Shown: positions 59,401 through 64,000 of the stretch, in pieces
Position numbering within the stretch: the first letter of the stretch is position 1
Layout of the letters: every line of letters starts with the position of its first letter
Assembly: GCA_041392205.1 (NCBI GenBank)
Contig: JAWKMO010000004.1
Location: 142,244 to 206,243, forward strand
From: Halomarinibacterium sp041392205
Lineage (GTDB): Bacteria; Bacteroidota; Bacteroidia; Flavobacteriales; Flavobacteriaceae
Length of the DNA: 64,000 nt
Direction of reading: 5' to 3'
The notes under the pieces: generated by a model
The model's input: only the letters and a program-made list of their open reading frames with translations
The model's database searches: none
Told to the model about the DNA's origin: nothing
Made by a program: the position numbers and the translations under genes

Positions 59401-59581
59401 GGAGTTGGTCAATGAAAAGGAAACCGAAAAAGGGTCTTATTTAAGTCTTAATTATCAAGCTTTTGGGGTTATGGCTATTAAAACTATTCAAGAACAACAA
59501 AAAGAAATAGAAAAATTAAAGGAAGAAATTACAATATTAAAAAAACTTGAAGAACGTATTAAAAAATTAGAAGGGAATTAA
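56423..59581 (+). CDS. Surface fibre protein with S74 chaperone and YadA-like repeats
   Basis: A 1052-residue exported protein. The signal peptide (YLIMACLFFGITHAQ) is followed by about 170 residues containing VGIGTVTPNAQLEI. A repeat region (about 173-380) of roughly 17-residue units holds G-x-G-x-x-x-[FY]-G (for example NGTHYG, SGVHYG, EGARFG). A second YadA-head-like region (about 730-830, NIAMGNSAL, NIAMGYFAL, NAIGAFSL) follows. The last 110 residues are an intramolecular S74 chaperone (SDRRLKKNIKSEEKS, catalytic S/D, HGFIAQEVQ) with a coiled coil. It probably assembles as a trimeric fibre. The ATG at 56423 is chosen over an upstream TTG. Confidence 0.88.
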   Translation: MKTKHYLIMACLFFGITHAQVGIGTVTPNAQLEIVSTNQATPSNTDGILIPKIDEFPVVPPAAAQDGMLVYATGSGTPTKGFYYWDESTTTWVAIATGSSSSEWIDNGTYLSPVDGDIEDVAIGGVPNANSKFTVRSDKQLGGNFYISGTQDSQMIGVSNQVTNNSVQPVSFTIGTSNAVSNSGAGYSYGTTNSVFGNGNGTHYGILNTIDGNGSGVHYGVQNRLFGMGAGNQIGTYNDIQVDTDGILTGTQNSISGSGEGARFGVSNAFLNFSNGPQYGISNFINTTETSGAPHYGSYLILQGTGDGERFGSYALFQGTGDGNRYGNQVEISIPGNGTHYGNYQLLSGAGSGDKYGSYNFIPPVAGGTGYGVYANVTKTGSYAGYFLGNLAIGTTPANTYILPASRGANGQMMQTDGSGNVSWVTPSVTLDTSPAWYDEGTTNNATTTTSNIIRSGNMGIGVSAANSKIDILDSRLQTSINIAMDDTGLPGGSGDSNGINIVMDNDNNGFVSGRSFGVNTRIETQSGEGYGSSNVVLGTLTSSSNLYGVQNAVINNGTGNAYGTYNEVTTNVGIAYGSYNRIFGAGVGVYSEATDPLQDAALFLGNVRIGTTNLNTFRLPTSRGGIYDIITIDGSGNAYWAPPRFTKVWGLNGNIGVNSSTDFIGTLDGQSLRFRTNNIERFEIAGTGKLKFINTGGNIMLGGGNYTGDGGFDNILIGSSTGGTGMTGMSNIAMGNSALTANTSGTFNIAMGYFALNDNTSGDNNISFGNQSLFKNTIGNHNNAIGAFSLSETTTGINNVALGPYSLVQNTTGNNNIAIGFRAGSLMQTTGGFIPNNNIVIGYDINAPNISGSNQLNIGNLIFGNGIDGTTTNGLISSGNIGIATQNPNSKLHITGDLQNDDNLGNFWRRYIDLALDYNFEYNGALKSYINDVDGSYNIFSDRRLKKNIKSEEKSILEKVLKLNPVTYEYISDKTNTLQHGFIAQEVQLLFPELVNEKETEKGSYLSLNYQAFGVMAIKTIQEQQKEIEKLKEEITILKKLEERIKKLEGN

Positions 59582-59621
59582 CCTACATTTTGTGACGTTT
59601 ATGCTATGCCCTTTTTAGCAG

Positions 59622-59660
59622 AAGGCTGTTTGCAATGTGCCATTGCGGCAGCCTTTTTTA
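59622..59660 (+). terminator. Terminator after the S74 fibre gene
   Basis: AAGGCTG pairs with CAGCCTT around an inner GCAATG/CATTGC stem, followed by TTTTTT. It also overlaps the end of the convergent corA gene. Confidence 0.83.
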
Positions 59661-60734
59661 CAACCACCGTTTTCTTCTAAAATAAAACAACATTCCCACA
59701 AAAACTACAATCATAACCCCCCATAAAATATAGTAGCTGTATTTGTAGTGCAACTCGGGCATGTGGTCAAAATTCATTCCGTAGATACCGGCAATAAAGG
59801 TGAGTGGGATAAAGATGGTGGCAATAATGGTAAGCACTTTCATAATGTTGTTCATTTTATTGCTTACCGTGGTCATATACATATCCATAAGCCCCCAAAC
59901 CATATCGCGGTAGATTTCAATGTTTTCGTTTATTTGAATTACGTGGTCGTACGTATCTCTAAAATAATCACGGTTTCGTTCTTCGATTATGGGATTTTCA
60001 GATTTTTCCAACCGTGAAACAACTTCTCTTAAAGGAAATACACTACGACGTATCTTAAGCACTTCTCTTTTTAAAAACTGTATGTTTTTTGGTGTTTCAT
60101 CATCGGGATTTTCATTAAAGACCTGATCTTCTAAAGTTTCAATTTTTTCGCCAAAATCTTCAATCACAGCATAATAGTTATCCACAATAGTATCTATTAA
60201 GGCAAAAGCGAGGTAATCGGATCCAAAAGTGCGAATGCGCGATTCAGGATTGGCAATTCGGGTACGCACCGAATCGAAAATATCTTCATCCGATTCTTGA
60301 AAAGTAAGCACAAAGTTTTTCCCTAATACCAGTGAAATATGTTCTACCGTAAACTGTTCGTCCTTATTGAAATAAAGCATTTTTAAGACGATAAAAAAGT
60401 AGTCTTCGTACTCATCTACTTTAGGGCGATGATCGGTATTGAGGATGTCTTCCATTACTAGAGGATGCAAACCGTAGTAATGCCCTAATTTTGAAATTTC
60501 TTCGGTGTGATTTAATCCGTTTACATTTATCCAGGTAACTTGGTCTGTGGTTTTAAACTTAAAAGCGTCTTCTACATGGTTTGTTTTTATGACATCATAC
60601 CCATGTTTTGAGTAATCTTGAATTTCAATATCTGTGGTTTCGCGAAATTTTTGCCCCACATACCCATCGGTGCCTGGAGCCTTACCAATGGTTTTGGCAA
60701 TACGCTTTTTTTTGGATTTTTGGTGTTTTCTCAT
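59658..60734 (-). CDS. corA: CorA-type magnesium/cobalt transporter
   Basis: A 358-residue CorA protein: a long cytoplasmic part with YGLHPLVMEDILNTDHRPKVDEYEDY (in pieces) and two C-terminal helices with the channel motif YGMNF near 320. It ends FRRKRWL. It imports Mg2+ and can carry Co2+ and Ni2+. The ATG at 60734 is preferred over upstream in-frame starts. The 3' end overlaps the fibre terminator by a few bases. Confidence 0.94.
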   Translation of the reverse strand: MRKHQKSKKKRIAKTIGKAPGTDGYVGQKFRETTDIEIQDYSKHGYDVIKTNHVEDAFKFKTTDQVTWINVNGLNHTEEISKLGHYYGLHPLVMEDILNTDHRPKVDEYEDYFFIVLKMLYFNKDEQFTVEHISLVLGKNFVLTFQESDEDIFDSVRTRIANPESRIRTFGSDYLAFALIDTIVDNYYAVIEDFGEKIETLEDQVFNENPDDETPKNIQFLKREVLKIRRSVFPLREVVSRLEKSENPIIEERNRDYFRDTYDHVIQINENIEIYRDMVWGLMDMYMTTVSNKMNNIMKVLTIIATIFIPLTFIAGIYGMNFDHMPELHYKYSYYILWGVMIVVFVGMLFYFRRKRWL

Positions 60735-60766
60735 AAGAAGTAATAAATATACCAAATAGCAATAAA

Positions 60767-60793
60767 TTGTTTTTGTAAAGTCTTTTATTTTTG
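60767..60793 (+). promoter_or_regulatory. Promoter of ytxJ
   Basis: TTG (60767-60769), 16 nt, TATTTTTG (60786-60793), an exact -7 box 25 nt before the ATG. Confidence 0.45.
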
Positions 60794-60818
60794 TGCGACT
60801 ATTACTAAAATTATTGAA

Positions 60819-61211
60819 ATGGGATTATTTGATTTCTTCGGAAAGAAGACAGAAACTACACTTAAAGAAGAAAAAACGTTGCCTTGGTTGCGATTAACGC
60901 AAGTGGAACAATTGGATGAAATTATAGAACGCTCCAAAACCCTTCCTGTGGCGATATTTAAACATTCGACTATGTGTGGGATAAGCCGAATGGTTCTGCG
61001 TAATTTTGAAAGGGATCACGCTATTGAGCCAGAAAAACTAAAATTGTATTATTTGGATTTATTGGCCTTTCGAGAAGTTTCTAACGAAGTAGGGTATCGT
61101 TTTCAAGTAATCCACCAAAGTCCGCAACTGCTTGTGATTAAAAATGGCGTAGCAGTATATCACGCATCGCACCATAGTATTCAAGCCTCCGATCTAGAAA
61201 GATACTTATAA
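60819..61211 (+). CDS. ytxJ: Bacillithiol system redox protein YtxJ
   Basis: A 130-residue monothiol thioredoxin-like protein (DUF2847): FKHSTMCGISRMVLRNFE holds the family single-Cys motif, and IHQSPQLLVIKNGVAVYHASHHSI follows. It acts in the bacillithiol redox system, which Flavobacteriia use in place of glutathione. A single gene. The convergent neighbour is separated by a palindromic repeat at 61247-61302. Confidence 0.9.
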   Translation: MGLFDFFGKKTETTLKEEKTLPWLRLTQVEQLDEIIERSKTLPVAIFKHSTMCGISRMVLRNFERDHAIEPEKLKLYYLDLLAFREVSNEVGYRFQVIHQSPQLLVIKNGVAVYHASHHSIQASDLERYL

Positions 61212-61246
61212 AAGTAAAGTCTAAAAAGTAGTTTTTCTGTCTGTTC

Positions 61247-61302
61247 GAGCGCAGTCGAGAACTTCAACTTTTTGATAATTAATTTAGGTTTCGACTGCGC
61301 TC
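61247..61302. repeat. Interspersed palindrome (GAGCGCAGTCGA) between convergent genes
   Basis: GAGCGCAGTCGA (61247-61258) and its exact inverse TCGACTGCGCTC (61291-61302) with a 32-nt AT-rich spacer. It has the GC-rich-arm look of Bacteroidota interspersed repeats and lies between two convergent genes, where it may end both transcripts. Confidence 0.75.
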
Positions 61303-61342
61303 AACCTGAGATGACAATTATATCCTTTTTAGATACCTTTCA

Positions 61343-62509
61343 TTATCTAAAATGATTATTCCTCAAAATTTCTTTTAACCGTGCTTTAATTTCCGTTCCG
61401 GCATCCAAAACCATTTGTTGGTTGGATGGAAAAGGGAAGAAATCATTTCGTATAAAATCCAAATCTTCTTCAGTTAAAGCGCGTTCGTCACCACGATAAC
61501 GAGCAAATACATTTTCAAATATAAATTCGGTGCCCAGGGGATGCCTATTAATAATTCGGTTTCGGTCAAGTTCCAGATACACTACATCACCCCCAACTTG
61601 TATGGCTTTGGTTTGTTCGGTGTAGGTTACAGAAGCCGTTACAGTAATAAATTTATCTACTTTTATATCATTGCCTAAGCTATCTTTTACTACGTTTCCA
61701 TTTCGGTCTAGGAGGTATTCCCAGCCGTCTTTAATGGTTTTTTTGCGTTGGTATTCTTTTTCTGAAATACGTTCTGGGGAAATAAGGATGTCCTTAAAAT
61801 TTAAATCAATTCCGAAACTATAACGAATTCCATTTTCTCTTCGGTTATGATATTCAGTCCAAAAATCATCCAGTCCATAAGTGTTAAAATCCAATAATTC
61901 TTGCTCCAATCGAAACGGAATAATTTGTCCAGAATGATTGTTTAGCTTCACAAAAACATAATCGGTTCCTTTAAAATGGGCTTCATTTAGTTTATCCTCC
62001 AATCCCAAATAATTGGCTTGTATGTTTTTTAAATCACTGAAATAGGCATATGCTTCTCTCGCATCGAGCACTGTATTTCTGGATAAATAGTTGTTCCCTT
62101 CGACATAAAGATAATCTGTAAAATTCTTTTTGGAGGCAATGATTTCATCATTGTAATTTTCAAAATTAAGATTCAAATTAACCAACGAAGTAAGAGGGCG
62201 AATTACTTCTTGTCTTTTGCCTAAATCACAGTATAGATAATAAATTTCGCGGGTGTTTGAAGGAAGATTCTCTTGTTGAAGAAATTGAATGCGGCGTTTG
62301 TCTTCTTCTACTACACGGGCAAAAGCTTCCGTTAAAAAAGCAATATGTGCATCGCTGTTTTTTCCGCGGGGATCCTTTGAAAGTTTTTTTACGGCCAAGT
62401 CAATTACTTGATCATAATCGCCATGGGCTAAAAATTTCTGATTCCGTTTTACACTGTTGCAACTGTTGAGCAAAAGTGCCATAAATAGTAGGGTAATAAT
62501 TGCTCTCAT
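61343..62509 (-). CDS. Predicted lipoprotein with helical repeats
   Basis: A 388-residue lipoprotein (LFMALLLNSC, Cys17). The first 170 residues are TPR-like (QKFLAHGDYDQVIDLAVKKLSKDP, AREAYAYFSDLKNIQANYLGLEDKL). The rest is beta-rich (DYVFVKLNNHSGQIIPFRL, FITVTASVTYTEQTKAIQVGGDV). No named family is recognised. It is a plausible outer-membrane-facing scaffold. It lies 51 nt downstream of fahA but is probably unrelated to tyrosine breakdown. Confidence 0.75.
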   Translation of the reverse strand: MRAIITLLFMALLLNSCNSVKRNQKFLAHGDYDQVIDLAVKKLSKDPRGKNSDAHIAFLTEAFARVVEEDKRRIQFLQQENLPSNTREIYYLYCDLGKRQEVIRPLTSLVNLNLNFENYNDEIIASKKNFTDYLYVEGNNYLSRNTVLDAREAYAYFSDLKNIQANYLGLEDKLNEAHFKGTDYVFVKLNNHSGQIIPFRLEQELLDFNTYGLDDFWTEYHNRRENGIRYSFGIDLNFKDILISPERISEKEYQRKKTIKDGWEYLLDRNGNVVKDSLGNDIKVDKFITVTASVTYTEQTKAIQVGGDVVYLELDRNRIINRHPLGTEFIFENVFARYRGDERALTEEDLDFIRNDFFPFPSNQQMVLDAGTEIKARLKEILRNNHFR

Positions 62510-62560
62510 CTTTATAGGATTTTGGTTATTAAGCAGGAAGATTACAAGGGTTGTGCCAAA

Positions 62561-63841
62561 CTACAACTTTCGTGCAGGAAGCACCTTTCCTTTACATTCC
62601 CCAAAACCAATTCGAACATGATTATTTTTGGAGTAACCACGAAGGATTACCGTATCACCGTCGTTGATAAATTTGCGCTCTGTACCATCATTTAATTTTA
62701 TGGGATGTTGTCCTTTCCAGGTTAGTTCTAGCATAGAACCATAACTGTCTGGCGTAGGCCCCGAAATAGTACCACTTCCCATCATATCACCGCTGCGGAC
62801 ATTGCAACCGTTCACGGTATGATGTGTTAATTGTTGTACCATAGACCAATACATATATTTAAAATTGGATTGGCAAATTACATTTTCAGTACCGCCAGCA
62901 GGTTTAATACTGGCCTCAAGATGAATATCGTAATTATTATTTTCGGCTTGCTGTAAATAGGGTAGCGGTTTAGGATCTTGCTCTGGTCCTTTTACCCGAA
63001 AAGCTTCTAAAGCATCCAAAGTAACTATCCAAGGGGATATAGTGGAAGCGAAGTTTTTACCTAAAAAAGGCCCTAAAGGAACATATTCCCAAGCTTGAAT
63101 GTCCCTTGCGCTCCAATCGTTAAAAAGAACTAATCCGAAAATATTTTCTTCTGCTTCATCAATAGGAATGGGTTTTCCTAAATCATTGGATGCGGTGGTA
63201 ATAAAGGCCATTTCTAATTCAAAATCCAATAATTTAGAAGGACCAAAATTTGGCACTCCATTCTCTCCTGGAGCCGTTTGTCCTATTGGTCTTCGTATAG
63301 GTGTTCCCGAAGGAACAATGGAAGAACTTCTGCCATGATAGCCAATGGGCACGTGAAGCCAATTGGGCAACAAGGCGTTTTCTGGATCACGAAACAACGA
63401 TCCTACATTGGTGGCATGTTCTTTGCTAGCGTAAAAATCGGTGTAATCACCTACATCAACGGGAAGTTGCATTTCAATTTCATCTAAATCGAACAATACT
63501 TTTTCTCGATGTTCTGGATTATCTCGAAGTTTAGGATTGTCGTGTAGAAATATTTTCGAAATCCTATTTCGAACCAAACGCCAAGTTTTTCTTCCATCTG
63601 CAATAAAATCATTGAGGGTATCTTGCAAGAAGATATCATCGGTCAATTCGATGCCTTCAAAATAACCTAATTGATGTAATGCTCCAAGGTCAATGGCCGT
63701 ATCTCCAATTCGGGTGCCAATAGTAATAATATCGTCACGTGTTAAAAAAACGCCGAAAGGTATATTTTGAATTGGGAAATCGCTATTAGCTGGAACGTCC
63801 AGCCAAGTTTTTCTAGTAGGATCGTTTGCGGTGAGTGGCAT
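62561..63841 (-). CDS. fahA: Fumarylacetoacetase
   Basis: A 426-residue enzyme of tyrosine and phenylalanine degradation that cleaves fumarylacetoacetate to fumarate and acetoacetate. It has an N-terminal SH3-like part (SDFPIQNIPFGVF), then DYTDFYASKEHATNVG with the catalytic His region, WLHVPIGYHGRSSSIVPSG, LDFELEMAFI and FNDWSARDIQAWEYVPLGPFLGKNF (in pieces; metal ligands in the last two). Full length. A -7 box lies at 63876-63883. No other homogentisate-pathway gene is in the window. Confidence 0.95.
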   Translation of the reverse strand: MPLTANDPTRKTWLDVPANSDFPIQNIPFGVFLTRDDIITIGTRIGDTAIDLGALHQLGYFEGIELTDDIFLQDTLNDFIADGRKTWRLVRNRISKIFLHDNPKLRDNPEHREKVLFDLDEIEMQLPVDVGDYTDFYASKEHATNVGSLFRDPENALLPNWLHVPIGYHGRSSSIVPSGTPIRRPIGQTAPGENGVPNFGPSKLLDFELEMAFITTASNDLGKPIPIDEAEENIFGLVLFNDWSARDIQAWEYVPLGPFLGKNFASTISPWIVTLDALEAFRVKGPEQDPKPLPYLQQAENNNYDIHLEASIKPAGGTENVICQSNFKYMYWSMVQQLTHHTVNGCNVRSGDMMGSGTISGPTPDSYGSMLELTWKGQHPIKLNDGTERKFINDGDTVILRGYSKNNHVRIGFGECKGKVLPARKL

Positions 63842-63875
63842 AGTTTGGGTTTTTAATTGTTGGTAAAATGTTAAT

Positions 63876-63883
63876 CAAATATA
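63876..63883 (-). promoter_or_regulatory. -7 box of fahA
   Basis: TATATTTG on the minus strand is an exact TAnnTTTG match, 34 nt before the fahA ATG. Confidence 0.43.
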
Positions 63884-63915
63884 TAATTTCTTCGCTAGTA
63901 ACCATACGCTTTTAC

Positions 63916-63923
63916 TATTTTTG
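63916..63923 (+). promoter_or_regulatory. -7 box of glyA
   Basis: TATTTTTG is an exact TAnnTTTG match, 25 nt before the ATG at 63949. It faces away from the fahA box 33 nt to the left. Confidence 0.43.
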
Positions 63924-63948
63924 GTTTTTATTAACTTTTCTGAATAAA

Positions 63949-64000
63949 ATGATAGCTAGAGACGAACAAATCTTCGAATTAATTGAAGCTGAAAAAGAAC
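63949..64000 (+). CDS. glyA: Serine hydroxymethyltransferase, first 17 codons (cut by window)
   Basis: Only MIARDEQIFELIEAEKE is visible. The RDEQIFxLIxxEK opening matches the N-terminus of Bacteroidota GlyA, which makes glycine and one-carbon units from serine. The call rests on this short peptide and should be confirmed with the next bases. Confidence 0.7.
   Translation, partial: MIARDEQIFELIEAEKE

Overview
The window looks like a chromosomal segment from a marine-type member of the Flavobacteriaceae (Bacteroidota). The support is an AT-rich base composition, -7 promoter boxes of the form TAnnTTTG ahead of many genes, almost no Shine-Dalgarno sequences, two proteins with C-terminal type IX secretion sorting domains (19046-20467 and 33679-34671), a TonB-dependent receptor with a carboxypeptidase-like N-terminal domain, a fused CcoN/CcoO oxidase subunit, 2TM-domain proteins, and a bacillithiol-type YtxJ. 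I see no rRNA, tRNA, CRISPR array, prophage or IS transposase. The first gene (universal stress protein) and the last (probably glyA) are cut by the window edges.

Layout. (1) 1-4344: a stress block holding two universal stress proteins, an ATP-cone/endonuclease fusion, a beta-CASP metallo-beta-lactamase and a lipoprotein. (2) 4495-13337: a complete cbb3 oxidase locus (ccoI, ccoS, ccoNO, ccoQ, ccoP, ccoG, fixH, a TauE/SafE-like protein and a 47-residue membrane peptide). FNR-like palindromes stand before ccoI and ccoS. trxB follows. (3) 14551-18892: a leftward envelope-stress operon (DUF4870, small protein, PadR, PspC, GIN-domain lipoprotein) and a DUF4440 protein. (4) 19046-22826: an LRR-like T9SS cargo, a DUF4442 protein, OxyR and a DUF2141 protein. 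(5) 22937-28347: a leftward SpoIIM-DUF4129-DUF4350-MoxR-DUF58 operon, divergent from an RDD protein. (6) 29166-34671: a cyclophilin, a Nudix hydrolase, an acyltransferase, an ECF sigma factor with a membrane partner, a YdeI-like protein and a DUF1028 T9SS cargo.

(7) 34812-40390 is the most accessory-looking part. It has a TonB-dependent receptor, a hairpin repeat, an ImmA/IrrE + DUF4411 pair, a CPBP protease bracketed by repeats, and a 470-bp stretch of three tandem or low-complexity repeats. (8) 40396-45181: a DUF2141 protein, a TPR-like protein, and a LytS-type kinase (itself ending in a 2TM domain), three tandem 2TM proteins and a LytTR regulator. A GIY-YIG gene flanked by 89-bp direct repeats interrupts this last set. 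(9) 45197-64000: mostly housekeeping or surface genes (DUF6122, DUF5686, smpB, a histidine phosphatase, a thioesterase, clpB, a lone NUMOD4/HNH protein, a hybrid sensor kinase divergent from a 1052-residue S74-chaperone surface fibre, corA, ytxJ, a lipoprotein, fahA and the start of glyA).

The genes fit an aerobic to microaerobic heterotroph. The oxidase locus and the stress block probably share an oxygen-responsive Crp/Fnr-type regulator. The strongest candidates for something new are the repeat-flanked GIY-YIG insertion into the LytSR/2TM operon, the 2TM-LytSR system itself, the ATP-cone nuclease operon, and the twin FNR-type promoters with identical geometry.
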